A stretch of 64,000 bases of DNA, from contig JAAEZG010000003.1 in assembly GCA_018222985.1 (NCBI GenBank), positions 186,001 through 250,000 on the forward strand, given 5' to 3'. The translations under genes and the position numbers were made by a program. A model generated the notes under the pieces. It worked only from the letters and a program-made list of their open reading frames with translations. It had not been told where the DNA came from and did not search any database. Positions 44,705 to 54,064 of this stretch are shown here, in pieces (position 1 is the first letter of the stretch; each line of letters opens with the position of its first letter). The DNA comes from Gammaproteobacteria bacterium (GTDB lineage: Bacteria; Pseudomonadota; Gammaproteobacteria; Enterobacterales; Alteromonadaceae).

Positions 44705-47170
44705 TTAGAAAATCGAGTCGTCGTCAGCAAAGATATCTTTGTTTGACGACTTCTGCTCGGCATATTCAGTAGGCGCGGTGCCCGGTAAGAAATACTCAAA
44801 CCGCGTCGAATAATCATTTTTGCGGCTTAACTTACCCGTAGCCAGGTCAATACGCGCCATCACCAGCCCTGGTGGTACCTGAAACGGCTGAATGTCGGCG
44901 TCTTCAAGCGCAGTTTCCATATAGTCGATCCACATTGGCAGTGCGGTTTTAGCCCCGCCTTCAGCGCCGCTGATAGGCTGCTCTTGTTGATCAAGGTTTT
45001 CGTTCATGGTGGTGCTACCGAGCGCCCGCTCCAAGTTGTCAAAACCAACCCAAGCGGTGGTCACCAAGCCACTCACGTAACCAGAGAACCAAGTGTCTTT
45101 GCTGTCGTTGGTGGTCCCTGTTTTACCGACAATGTTGCGGCCCGCTAGGTCGACAATTTTGTCTGAGCGTTGAATACGCCAAGCAGTACCATTCCAACCC
45201 GTGCGGTGCTGCCAACTACCCCCACCCCACACGGCAGACTGCATAGCTTCCGTTATTAAATATGCGTTTTGTTCGGTAATCACCCGCGGCGCTTGAATCA
45301 CCTCACGGTCACTTTCTTCTTCACACAATTCGCAAGCAACCGCTGGGCGCGCTGTATAAACCACCTCGTCATTGTCATTCACAATTCGGTCAATGAAATA
45401 TGGGTTGACCAAGTAACCGCCGTTGGCGAATACCGCGTAACCACGCGCAACTTCAAGCGGGGTTTGTGACGATGAACCCAGCGACAACGATTCATTACGC
45501 GGTAACTCATCAATTGGAAAACCAAAGCGCGTTAAATACTCAACAGTCGTATCGATACCTAGTGAGCGCATCAGGCGCACTGACACCACGTTTTTAGATT
45601 TTGCCAGCGCTTGGCGCACGCGAATCGGTCCTTCATAAACATCCGGCGAGTTTCGTGGCCGCCAGGCGATACCGCTACCAGGGCTCCACTGATTAATTGG
45701 CGCGTCGTTCACTAAGGTTGCTAAGGTGAATCCATTTTCTAACGCCGCCGAATAAATAAACGGCTTCACGTTTGAGCCAATTTGCCGCTCGGCTTGAATG
45801 GCTCGGTTAAATTGGCTCATAGCGAAACTATAACCGCCCACCGCCGCGGCAATACTGCCATCTTGTGGGCGCAACGAAATAATCGCTCCGCTAGGCTCTG
45901 GTATTTGGGCTAAGCGCAAGCCTTGTTCTGTTGCACGCACGCGAATCAGCTCACCTGGCGCCAATATGTCTCCGGCAGTTTTCGGTGCAGGGCCTTGACG
46001 GTCCGCATGCATATACGGGCGAGCCCACGCTAAACCTGACCAAGAGATTTCTCGTGGGCTACCGCTTGCTGTGAGCACCAACGCGGCTTGTTCGGTTACC
46101 CCTAACACCACGGCCGGAACCGTTAAGCCAATGGCTTCTTGTTTGTTTAGGTAGTCGCGAATGTCATCGTGTTGCCAGGTCTCTTCATTCGGTTGCCACA
46201 ACACCGCTTCGGCACCACGATACCCGTGGCGTTCGTCGTAAGCATGCAAGTTTAGCTGCACCGCACGCTGCGCAGCCCGCTGTTGCTTGGCGTTAACCGT
46301 GGTGTATACCTTGTAACCGGCATTATAGGCAGCTTCTTCGCCGTAGCGAGAAACCATATCGGCGCGTACCATTTCGGCTAAATACGGTGCACTCATGGTC
46401 ACTTCAGCACCATGTAAACGCGTTTCTATGGGTTCATTAAGGGCCGCTTGATATTGCGCTTGAGTGATAACGTTTTCTGCCAGCATACGCCCTAAGACGA
46501 CAGCTCGGCGCTCACGTGCACGCTCAGGGTTAGAAATAGGGTTCATGGTGGACGGTGCTTTGGGCAAACCTGCGATCATGGCCATTTGCGCCAAGGTAAG
46601 GTCTTTCACGTCTTTGCCGTAATAAACTTGTGCAGCAGCACCGACACCGTGCGCCCGGTGGCCAAAAGTAATTTTGTTGAGATACAACTCGAGTATTTCG
46701 TCTTTACTAAGCTCGCGCTCCATGTGCAACGAGATAAACGCTTCTTTTATTTTTCGTGTCCAAGTTTGCTCGAAGCTCAAATAAACATTTCGCGCCAGCT
46801 GTTGAGTAATGGTACTACCGCCACCTTGAATTTCACCGGTGGTTAATAGCAATGCAAAGGCGCGCGCCACGCCAATAGGGTCAATGCCGAAGTGATCATA
46901 AAAACGCTGGTCTTCGGTGGCTAAGAAAGCGTTGATTAATGGCTGCGGAATCTCCTCTAATTTCAGAGGAATACGACGAATTTCGCCAAACTGCGCAATC
47001 AGTTCACCGTCTGATGAGTACACCTGCATTGGCGTTTGTAACCGTACGTCTTTCAATTCAGCTACGGTGGGCAGCTCATCTTGCCAATAGAAGTACAAGC
47101 CAACAACTGTGATTGTCCCTAGAATTGTTAGCGCTGCAAAAACTGCCAGCATCCACTTTATAATTTTCAA
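44705..47170 (-). CDS. mrcA: Penicillin-binding protein 1A
   Basis: Class A PBP that polymerises and cross-links peptidoglycan. It has 821 residues: a membrane helix at about 8-28, a GT51 glycosyltransferase domain (FLATEDQRFYDHFGIDPIGVARA near 87-109 with catalytic Glu, GGSTITQQLARN near 116), an OB/PBP1A-specific insert, and a transpeptidase domain with SNVKPF near 470 (nucleophile Ser), SKN near 535 and KTGT near 700. The start is TTG at 47168-47170 with AGGGG upstream; an ATG six codons later is possible. It is divergent from the pilus operon as in E. coli (mrcA-hofM). Confidence 0.96.
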   Translation of the reverse strand: MKIIKWMLAVFAALTILGTITVVGLYFYWQDELPTVAELKDVRLQTPMQVYSSDGELIAQFGEIRRIPLKLEEIPQPLINAFLATEDQRFYDHFGIDPIGVARAFALLLTTGEIQGGGSTITQQLARNVYLSFEQTWTRKIKEAFISLHMERELSKDEILELYLNKITFGHRAHGVGAAAQVYYGKDVKDLTLAQMAMIAGLPKAPSTMNPISNPERARERRAVVLGRMLAENVITQAQYQAALNEPIETRLHGAEVTMSAPYLAEMVRADMVSRYGEEAAYNAGYKVYTTVNAKQQRAAQRAVQLNLHAYDERHGYRGAEAVLWQPNEETWQHDDIRDYLNKQEAIGLTVPAVVLGVTEQAALVLTASGSPREISWSGLAWARPYMHADRQGPAPKTAGDILAPGELIRVRATEQGLRLAQIPEPSGAIISLRPQDGSIAAAVGGYSFAMSQFNRAIQAERQIGSNVKPFIYSAALENGFTLATLVNDAPINQWSPGSGIAWRPRNSPDVYEGPIRVRQALAKSKNVVSVRLMRSLGIDTTVEYLTRFGFPIDELPRNESLSLGSSSQTPLEVARGYAVFANGGYLVNPYFIDRIVNDNDEVVYTARPAVACELCEEESDREVIQAPRVITEQNAYLITEAMQSAVWGGGSWQHRTGWNGTAWRIQRSDKIVDLAGRNIVGKTGTTNDSKDTWFSGYVSGLVTTAWVGFDNLERALGSTTMNENLDQQEQPISGAEGGAKTALPMWIDYMETALEDADIQPFQVPPGLVMARIDLATGKLSRKNDYSTRFEYFLPGTAPTEYAEQKSSNKDIFADDDSIF

Positions 47171-47272
47171 GAAACCGCCCCTTTTTTCCCTTTCAGCTAT
47201 ACTGTTTTACAGGTTGCGCAAATTACGTTCATATTATAGAAGGATAACAGTAGAAACGTAATGTTTATTTAG

Positions 47273-47296
47273 ATTGTGCAAAGAACTTTGCACAAT
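47273..47296. promoter_or_regulatory. 24-bp palindrome between mrcA and pilM
   Basis: ATTGTGCAAAG-AA-CTTTGCACAAT: two perfect 11-bp arms around 2 bp. The centre is too small for a stable RNA hairpin, so a dimeric protein operator is the better guess. It lies 103 bp before mrcA and 27 bp before the pilM -35 box. I do not recognise the regulator. Confidence 0.7.
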
Positions 47297-47322
47297 GCTT
47301 ACCTTTCTGCTTAATATGAGGT

Positions 47323-47351
47323 TCGGCATAGAACAATTTTAATAATATAAT
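47323..47351 (+). promoter_or_regulatory. Predicted promoter of pilMNOPQ
   Basis: -35 TCGGCA (47323-47328), 17-bp spacer, consensus -10 TATAAT (47346-47351). The distance to the pilM start is 32 bp. A small inverted repeat (TTCGGCAT ... ATGCCGGAA) surrounds the promoter. Confidence 0.6.
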
Positions 47352-47383
47352 GCCGGAACACCGGTCCACTTTAGGGGAGCATT

Positions 47384-48451
47384 ATGGGGCTATTTGGTCT
47401 GGGAAAAAAGCCAGGTCTAGGAATTGATATCGCTTCGGATGCCGTAAAAGCAATTGAACTTGTTCCAAGCGGCGACACATATGACATTACGCACGTTGCT
47501 GAAGTTGCTTTACCGAAGAACTTAATTACCGACGACGAAATTGCTGATATCGAAAAGCTTGCGAAAATGATTACGCAGGTACGTAAGCGTATGGGCAGCA
47601 CCCGTGTTGCCGTGGCTGCCGTGTCTGGTAACCAAGCTATTTCCAAGCAAGTACCCATGAGTCTTGATCTTGATGATGAAGCCATCGCCGAAAAAATTGA
47701 AAGCGAAGCCGAAGCGTTAATCCCGTTCCCTATTAACGAAGTTCGCTACGATTTTGAAAGCTTAGGTGAGCATCAAACGCTACCAGGGCAGCAACGCGTT
47801 TTAGTTACCGCAACGCGCACCATCAGTGTCGACAGCCGCGTGCAAGGCCTTGAAGCCGCTGGCTACAAAGTGGCCATCATGGATGTCGACAACCAAGCTA
47901 TTGCGCGAGCGTGCAGCCATTTGCTACCACACATGCACCCAGAAATTCTTGACAGCAAACTGCCTTATTTAATTTTAGATATTAGTACCAGCGCCATACA
48001 GATTATTGTGATTCACCAAGGCGAAGTAGCATTCCATCGCTTTCAGTCGGGCGGGCTGACACAGTTACTTACGGCATTAGACGAAGACGGCAGCATTGAC
48101 CATGGTGAAATCATGGCAAAACTTCGTTCGGGTGATATTGATGAATTTCCATCGTTAATTATTCAAGACTTCTTGAGTAACCTTTGGAACCAAGTGAGTC
48201 GCGGTGTACAAATGTACCAAAGCAACGCCGCGGACAAAGGCTTTTCTTCAATACTCTTGATAAACACTGGCGCAATGTTGCCAATGATTACTGAGGCATT
48301 GAGTGAACAGGTTGATTACCCAGTGCATGCACTGAACCCGTTCGAGCATTTTATTCTGCCCAGTAAGTTTTCCCATTTACAAAATCACGGGCCGCGCTTT
48401 GTTGAAGCTATTGGCCTGGCGTTACGGAGTTTTGCGACATGGCACATGTAA
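47384..48451 (+). CDS. pilM: Type IV pilus assembly protein PilM
   Basis: Actin-like cytoplasmic protein that binds the PilN N-terminus and couples the cytoplasmic ATPases to the PilNOP alignment complex. It has 355 residues. The ATPase-fold phosphate loops are recognisable (PGLGIDIASDAVKAIELVPS near 8-27, LDISTSAIQIIVIHQGE near 195). The N-terminal MGLFGLGKKPG is typical. An AGGGGAG ribosome site precedes the ATG. It overlaps pilN by 13 bp. Confidence 0.96.
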   Translation: MGLFGLGKKPGLGIDIASDAVKAIELVPSGDTYDITHVAEVALPKNLITDDEIADIEKLAKMITQVRKRMGSTRVAVAAVSGNQAISKQVPMSLDLDDEAIAEKIESEAEALIPFPINEVRYDFESLGEHQTLPGQQRVLVTATRTISVDSRVQGLEAAGYKVAIMDVDNQAIARACSHLLPHMHPEILDSKLPYLILDISTSAIQIIVIHQGEVAFHRFQSGGLTQLLTALDEDGSIDHGEIMAKLRSGDIDEFPSLIIQDFLSNLWNQVSRGVQMYQSNAADKGFSSILLINTGAMLPMITEALSEQVDYPVHALNPFEHFILPSKFSHLQNHGPRFVEAIGLALRSFATWHM

Positions 48452-49029
48452 ACCTACTGCCTTGGCGCGAAACGGCGCGCCAAAGGGCTAAAACAAGATT
48501 TGGTATTCATGCGGGAATAGCCGTGGCCATTGCAGCGGTCATCTTTGGTGCTGCTTATATGGTCATTGGCGATTACAAGAGCTATCAGCAGCGCCGCAAT
48601 AACTACCTGCAGTCACAAATTCGTATTCTCGACAGTCAAATTGCGGAAATTAGCTCAATTAACAAGAAAAAAAGCGAGATTTTGAATCGTATCAAGCTTA
48701 TTCAGGCGCTGCATGAAGACCGCAACACTGCCATTACGATTTTTAACGAGCTAACCGAAAGAACGCCGGACGGTGTTTATTTGCACGCACTAGAAAAGCG
48801 CGACATGCAACTCATTATTAGCGGCCGCAGTATTTCTAACAACCGTGTTTCAGAGTTTTTACGCAACTTAAGAGAATCAGCTGTGTTTGAGCAACCTGAC
48901 CTGCGCAGCGTTGTTTCTGCTGATGCCAAAACACGTGGTCGTAACACTCAAGATGACGGCGACTACGATGCTTTTTCACTGGTGGTCAATATTGTGCCAC
49001 CGGCTAGCGCGGAGGCACCGAAACAATGA
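48439..49029 (+). CDS. pilN: Type IV pilus assembly protein PilN
   Basis: Bitopic inner-membrane protein of the alignment complex. It has 196 residues: the conserved cytoplasmic INLLPWR-type motif appears here as MAHVNLLPWRETARQRAK, which docks in PilM. One helix follows at about 26-46, then a coiled coil (about 48-90) and a ferredoxin-like periplasmic domain (PDGVYLHALEKRDMQLIISG near 113). It overlaps pilM by 13 bp and pilO by 4 bp. Confidence 0.96.
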   Translation: MAHVNLLPWRETARQRAKTRFGIHAGIAVAIAAVIFGAAYMVIGDYKSYQQRRNNYLQSQIRILDSQIAEISSINKKKSEILNRIKLIQALHEDRNTAITIFNELTERTPDGVYLHALEKRDMQLIISGRSISNNRVSEFLRNLRESAVFEQPDLRSVVSADAKTRGRNTQDDGDYDAFSLVVNIVPPASAEAPKQ

Positions 49030-49616
49030 GCATGAACAGCCTACGTGAATTAGACATTAACGAATTGCCATTTTGGCCACGACCGTTTCGTATGGCAGTG
49101 TTGGTGATTATTGGTATTGCCGTGTTAGCGGCTGCCTATCACTTTATTTTAGCCGACGAATGGGCGGCCTATAAACGTGAAGTTGCTAACGAAACCACGC
49201 TGAAGCAAGACTATGAAACCAAATACGCAACGGCCGTTAATTTGCCGCTATATCGCAAACAGTTAGAGCAACTCAACAGCGACTTAGAAACCTTATTGAG
49301 CATGTTGCCTAACGACGACGAAACGCCAAAACTACTGGACGATATTAGTTTGATCGGTACCCGTAGCGGCCTGCGTTTTGACCGCATTGAGTGGCTAAAC
49401 CCGCAACCCCGCGAGTTTTATACCGCCCTACCCATGCGCATCGAGTTACGTGGCGAATATCATCAAATTGGTGATTTTGTCGGACAAATGTCGAGTCTTG
49501 ACCGCATTATTAGCGTGAAGAACTTCAAAATGCAGCTGCAAGATAACAGCGGCACCTTAAGCTTATCGGTCAACGCCGAAACCTATCGTCAACAAACCTT
49601 GAGGGCAAAACCATGA
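49026..49616 (+). CDS. pilO: Type IV pilus assembly protein PilO
   Basis: Inner-membrane partner of PilN; the heterodimer spans the periplasm. It has 196 residues: a short cytoplasmic start, one helix at about 22-42, a coiled coil to about 100 (LKQDYETKYATAVNLPLYRK), and a ferredoxin-like domain (TPKLLDDISLIGTRSGLRFD near 99, FVGQMSSLDRIISVKNFKM near 152). Overlaps of 4 bp on both sides show translational coupling. Confidence 0.95.
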   Translation: MSMNSLRELDINELPFWPRPFRMAVLVIIGIAVLAAAYHFILADEWAAYKREVANETTLKQDYETKYATAVNLPLYRKQLEQLNSDLETLLSMLPNDDETPKLLDDISLIGTRSGLRFDRIEWLNPQPREFYTALPMRIELRGEYHQIGDFVGQMSSLDRIISVKNFKMQLQDNSGTLSLSVNAETYRQQTLRAKP

Positions 49617-50146
49617 TGCGATTCGTCATTAGTCTTGCCGCTGTAGGTGTGTTAGCGGGCTGTGCGCCAACCGGCCACCAAGATCTCGAACAGTTTACTG
49701 CGCAAGTTCAGCAACGCGCCAAGCCGGGTATTAGCCCGCCGCCGCAGCTGCCAGTTCTTGAGCGTATTCAATATACTGGGTCGAATATTCGTAACCCGTT
49801 TCAACCAACGCCGTTGCGTGCTGGCCCTGAGCCGGGGGTAGGACAAAACTGTCCACAACCGATGCTGGGTAAACCTGCGGGCAACCTTGAAGGGGTTGCG
49901 CTTGACCAACTGTCATTAAGCGGCACCATGCGCTCAAGCGGCCAGCTTGTTGCACTACTGGTGTCTAACGATGGCAAATTATTCCGCGTAGAGCGAGGTG
50001 ACTTTATTGGCCTAGATAACGGCCGTATCACCTCGATTACCAACCAACAAATTTCGATTCGTGAATGGTTAGCAACTGGCGACGGTTGCTGGCAACAACG
50101 TGACGTGTCGTTAACCTTGCTGAACTCGCAAAGGAGCTCGAACTAA
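49613..50146 (+). CDS. pilP: Type IV pilus assembly lipoprotein PilP
   Basis: Inner-membrane lipoprotein that links PilNO with the secretin PilQ. It has 177 residues. The lipobox is GVLAG-C at residue 16. A proline-rich unstructured part (PGISPPPQLPVLERIQY) leads to a beta domain (LEGVALDQLSLSGTMRSSGQLVALL onward, with VERGDFIGLDNGRITSI), as in known PilP. It overlaps pilO by 4 bp and pilQ by 1 bp. Confidence 0.95.
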   Translation: MMRFVISLAAVGVLAGCAPTGHQDLEQFTAQVQQRAKPGISPPPQLPVLERIQYTGSNIRNPFQPTPLRAGPEPGVGQNCPQPMLGKPAGNLEGVALDQLSLSGTMRSSGQLVALLVSNDGKLFRVERGDFIGLDNGRITSITNQQISIREWLATGDGCWQQRDVSLTLLNSQRSSN

Positions 50147-52302
50147 TGAAGCACTTAATCCGTACCTTTTATTTTCTGTTGTTGATGCCGTTGGCGGTAT
50201 CCGCAAATGAGCTTCTACGGGTTGAGCAGATTGCGCTGAACAAAGATCGCTTTAATTTAGAAGCGCACTTTTCCAAGCGTGTCGAGTCACCTGTTGTGCA
50301 ACGTAGCAGCAACCCAAACTTACATGAGTTTTTGCTACTGGGTACCAAGGCAAATATGCCTGATGGGCGGTTAAATCTGAATGACCACCCATTGTTGGAC
50401 TACGTAGAAATAGAGCACCAACGCGAAGACTTAATGCTTCGCGTGCATACCAAGCAGCCGTTAGAGCACTTAATGAGCCGCTTTGGTGAAGTGATGGTAT
50501 TGGTGTTTGTTGCCAGTAAAGACGACAAACCTAAAGCCACAGCAGCTACCAATACGGCTAAGCCAGTAGCTGAGAAGCCTGCAACCAAACAACCGGCCAA
50601 AGCCAAACAAGAACCGGCAACCAAAACCGTAACGGCAGAAAAACTAGCTGCGCAACAACCTGCTGCTGAGCAACCGCAGCGCGCTGAAGTTCGTACCAAA
50701 ACACAAACCAAGCCAGTTACTCATGCAACGAAGAGTGCGGTGACCAACATCAACTTCTTCCGTTTATCAAACGATGTCGGCCAGGTAAGCATTGCGCTTA
50801 ACAAAGACAACGTTGAACACGAAGCTCGCATGAACGGCAACGACCTAGAAGTTATTCTGTATGACACAGAGCTACCTGAAGACTTGCTTTACGTGTTAGA
50901 TGTGAGCCAGTTTGCGACCCCAGTTGCGTTTGTCGAAACCTTCCGTGATGGGCGTCATAGCCGTATTAAAATTGCCGGCAAAACCAAGTTTAAACATCAG
51001 CTTGAGCAAATTGACGGTTACTTGCGCTTGAATTTAATGCCAGCTCCTCAAGCCTCGGCGCAAGAAGCACAAGCAAAATCAAGCCAGAAACCGATTTCAC
51101 TGAACTTCCAAGATGTTCCCGTGCGTCAACTGCTACAAATTTTGGCCGAAGAGAACAACTTAAACTTGGTCGCCAGTGAGTCAGTCACTGGGAACATTAC
51201 CTTACGCTTAGAAAACGTTCCTTGGGAGCGAGCTCTGGAAACTATTCTGCGCGTCAAAGGGCTAGATAAGCGCTATGACCAGAATATTCTGATAGTTGCG
51301 CCAGCTTCTGAGTTGGCTCAACGTGAAGCAGAACAACTTGAAAGTCAGCAGCGCATGCAAGACCTCGCGCCGCTTGAAAGCTCATACATTCAGATCAATT
51401 ACGCTAAAGCCGATGAAATTGCGCAAATTCTACGCACTGACAGCTCGGATTTACTATCGTCTCGCGGCGCAGTAACCGTTGATGAGCGTACCAATACCTT
51501 GTTAGTGCGTGATACTTCAGAGCAAATTGCCACCGTTAAAGCCATGGTTAATGTGCTTGATGTACCGGTTAAGCAGGTCATTATTGAAGCGCGTATGGTG
51601 ACTGTACGTGACAACATTAGTGACGAACTTGGTATTCGTTGGGGTGTCACAGAGCCTTCAGTAGATACCTCACAGCCGCTACCTTGGGGGACTGGCACTA
51701 GCGTCACTGGCGACTTTAACGTGAATTTACCTATTGCCTCGCCAGCCGCGACCATTGGTTTCCAAGTCGCTAAGTTAGCCGATGGCCGCTTGTTAGACCT
51801 TGAGCTGTCAGCACTTGAGCGTGAAAACAAAGGTGAGATTATTGCTAGCCCGCGTATTACCACCGCGAACCAAAAAGAAGCCTATATTGAACAAGGTACC
51901 GAAATTCCATATGTTGAAAGTGCCTCATCGGGCGCTACGTCAGTACAGTTCAAAAAGGCTGTTTTAGGCTTAACGGTTACGCCGCAAATTACCCCAGACA
52001 ACCGAGTTATTTTGGACTTAGTGATCACCCAAAATACCCGTGGTGAAACTGTCAGCACGCCAACCGGCCCTGCGGTTTCAATTGATACGCAAGAAATCAG
52101 CACACAGGTGTTGGTGGAAAACGGCGAGACTATTGTTTTGGGTGGTATTTATCAGCAACAAATTTTGAATGACATTTCAAAAGTACCGTTGCTAGGCGAT
52201 ATTCCATACGTAGGCGTACTGTTCCGCACCGACAGTCAGGTGAATGAAAAACGTGAACTATTAATCTTCGTAACGCCACGAATTGTAACGAATACGCCGT
52301 AA
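50146..52302 (+). CDS. pilQ: Type IV pilus secretin PilQ
   Basis: Outer-membrane channel for the pilus. It has 718 residues with signal peptide 1-20 (cleavage near VSA-NEL). One AMIN domain lies at about 25-125, and a Lys/Ala/Pro-rich linker at about 128-195 (KPATKQPAKAKQEPATK). A second AMIN-like domain spans about 200-300, an STN/N0 domain about 310-385, a secretin N domain about 415-480, and the secretin core about 500-718. The core ends VPLLGDIPYVGVLFRTDSQV, a clear secretin signature. Last gene of pilM-Q; 124 bp separate it from aroK. Confidence 0.96.
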   Translation: MKHLIRTFYFLLLMPLAVSANELLRVEQIALNKDRFNLEAHFSKRVESPVVQRSSNPNLHEFLLLGTKANMPDGRLNLNDHPLLDYVEIEHQREDLMLRVHTKQPLEHLMSRFGEVMVLVFVASKDDKPKATAATNTAKPVAEKPATKQPAKAKQEPATKTVTAEKLAAQQPAAEQPQRAEVRTKTQTKPVTHATKSAVTNINFFRLSNDVGQVSIALNKDNVEHEARMNGNDLEVILYDTELPEDLLYVLDVSQFATPVAFVETFRDGRHSRIKIAGKTKFKHQLEQIDGYLRLNLMPAPQASAQEAQAKSSQKPISLNFQDVPVRQLLQILAEENNLNLVASESVTGNITLRLENVPWERALETILRVKGLDKRYDQNILIVAPASELAQREAEQLESQQRMQDLAPLESSYIQINYAKADEIAQILRTDSSDLLSSRGAVTVDERTNTLLVRDTSEQIATVKAMVNVLDVPVKQVIIEARMVTVRDNISDELGIRWGVTEPSVDTSQPLPWGTGTSVTGDFNVNLPIASPAATIGFQVAKLADGRLLDLELSALERENKGEIIASPRITTANQKEAYIEQGTEIPYVESASSGATSVQFKKAVLGLTVTPQITPDNRVILDLVITQNTRGETVSTPTGPAVSIDTQEISTQVLVENGETIVLGGIYQQQILNDISKVPLLGDIPYVGVLFRTDSQVNEKRELLIFVTPRIVTNTP

Positions 52303-52314
52303 ACCTTGCTTATA

Positions 52315-52399
52315 TAGCTGTGACTTGCGATAATCGCGCATCTTTTTGGTTGGGTAAAGGAAGGTCTTGAGACACTCCGGATTCCGTGAGTCACAGCTA
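52315..52399. repeat. 11-bp inverted repeat in the pilQ-aroK gap
   Basis: TAGCTGTGACT (52315-52325) and AGTCACAGCTA (52389-52399) are exact inverse copies 63 nt apart. They could pair in RNA and enclose the central segment ahead of aroK. No U-tract adjoins, so this is not an evident terminator. Confidence 0.55.
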
Positions 52400-52426
52400 G
52401 TTAAATAAGTGAAGTAACACATCAAT

Positions 52427-52945
52427 ATGGCTGAAAAACGTAACATTTTCTTAGTTGGCCCTATGGGCGCTGGTAAAAGCACAATTGGGCGGCAACTTGC
52501 TCGCCAACTCCACCTCGAATTTTACGACTCTGATACCGAAATCGAACGCCGCACGGGCGCCGATATCGCGTGGGTATTTGAGTTAGAAGGCGAGGAAGGC
52601 TTTCGTGCGCGCGAAGAAAAAGTTATTGAAGAACTCACCGAAAACACAGGCATTGTGTTGGCAACAGGCGGCGGCTCAATTCTTAGCAAAGAAAGCCGCA
52701 ATCGTTTGTCTGCACGTGGCGTGGTGGTTTATTTGCAAACCACTATTGAAAAGCAGCTTGCTCGCACTCAACGTGACAAGCGTCGCCCACTCATTGCAGA
52801 AGCGGATAACCCACGCGAAGTACTTGAAAACTTAGCCGAAGCGCGTAATGCTCTGTACGAAGAAATTGCCGACATTGTGGTGCGCACTGACGAGCAAAGC
52901 ACCAAAGTTGTCATTGACCAAATTATTGAAAAGGTTGGCTTATAA
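52427..52945 (+). CDS. aroK: Shikimate kinase I
   Basis: Fifth step of the shikimate pathway; phosphorylates shikimate. It has 172 residues. Walker A is [14 protein letters not shown] (10-23); the substrate-binding [11 protein letters not shown] follows near 34, and [13 protein letters not shown] and [14 protein letters not shown] near 78 complete the active site, with the LID region RDKRRPLI near 118. Downstream of pilQ and 30 bp before aroB, the usual gammaproteobacterial order. Confidence 0.98.
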   Translation: MAEKRNIFLVGPMGAGKSTIGRQLARQLHLEFYDSDTEIERRTGADIAWVFELEGEEGFRAREEKVIEELTENTGIVLATGGGSILSKESRNRLSARGVVVYLQTTIEKQLARTQRDKRRPLIAEADNPREVLENLAEARNALYEEIADIVVRTDEQSTKVVIDQIIEKVGL

Positions 52946-52975
52946 CAGCCCGCTATTCACAACGCGGAGGCGTTC

Positions 52976-54064
52976 ATGCAGAAAACCACACAGCAGATTA
53001 TCGTGGGCCTGGGTGAGCGCAGCTATCCAATTGATATTGGCGCGGGGCTACTTTCCCGCCCCCCTCTGTTTGAGCACTTACCCCAGCAAATTTTGCTACT
53101 CACCAATACCATGGTTGGCCCGCTTTACGCGGCACGCGTGCGTGAGCAGTTAAGTCAGCACAAGGTTATCGTACACACCATAGATGACGGCGAGCAGGCC
53201 AAAAGCCTTGCCAATTATGGTGCCGTCATGGACACCCTTATTCAGCACAATTTTAATCGTGATTGCGCGATCATTGCGCTTGGCGGCGGCGTGGTTGGTG
53301 ATTTGGCTGGTTTTGTAGCCGCGACATATCAGCGTGGTGTGCGCTTTTATCAAATTCCGACCACCTTACTGGCCCAAGTAGACTCGTCAGTCGGTGGTAA
53401 AACAGCGATCAACCACCCTGGTGGCAAAAATATGGTTGGTGCATTCTACCAGCCGCAAGCGGTTCTCATTGACACCAACTGCTTGGCTAGCTTGAACGAT
53501 CGCGACTACGCCTGTGGATTAGCCGAAGTTGTCAAATACGGCATTATTGCTGATGCCGAGTTTTTCACTTGGCTTGAAGCTCACGTCAACGAACTCAATG
53601 CACGCGACAGCGCCGCCTTAACCTATGCCATACAGCGCAGCTGCGAAATAAAAGCTGACATTGTGGCGGCCGACGAGCGGGAACAGTCGGTGCGTGCACT
53701 ATTAAATTTAGGCCACACGTTTGGGCACGCCATTGAAGCCGCTCATTATGACACCTGGAAACACGGTGAAGCCGTGGCTGCCGGCACCGTGATTGCAGCC
53801 GAGCTTATGCATCAACTCGGTGAGTTAAGCGCCGCCGATGTGGTGCGTATTGAAGCCCTATTACAGGCGCTTCAGCTACCGGTACGCGCACCACAAATGC
53901 CGTTAGCGCAGTGGCAAGCATTTATGCAACGTGATAAAAAAGTACAAGACGGTACCGTTCGCTTGGTGTTACCAACAGCCATTGGTGCGGCTTGTTTGCG
54001 CCCTATGGCCGACTGGCAAGTTATTGGCCAAGCCATTACAGCAATGAGCACAACAAATGATTAA
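52976..54064 (+). CDS. aroB: 3-dehydroquinate synthase
   Basis: Second step of the shikimate pathway; NAD+- and zinc-dependent cyclisation of DAHP. It has 362 residues. Visible features: ALGGGVVGDLAGFVAATYQRGV near 102-123, QVDSSVGGKTAINHPGGKNMVGAFYQP near 137-163, AEVVKYGIIAD near 182, and the zinc ligands in NLGHTFGHAIE near 245. A GGAGG ribosome site precedes the ATG. It overlaps dam by 8 bp; damX, which lies between them in E. coli, is absent. Confidence 0.98.
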   Translation: MQKTTQQIIVGLGERSYPIDIGAGLLSRPPLFEHLPQQILLLTNTMVGPLYAARVREQLSQHKVIVHTIDDGEQAKSLANYGAVMDTLIQHNFNRDCAIIALGGGVVGDLAGFVAATYQRGVRFYQIPTTLLAQVDSSVGGKTAINHPGGKNMVGAFYQPQAVLIDTNCLASLNDRDYACGLAEVVKYGIIADAEFFTWLEAHVNELNARDSAALTYAIQRSCEIKADIVAADEREQSVRALLNLGHTFGHAIEAAHYDTWKHGEAVAAGTVIAAELMHQLGELSAADVVRIEALLQALQLPVRAPQMPLAQWQAFMQRDKKVQDGTVRLVLPTAIGAACLRPMADWQVIGQAITAMSTTND

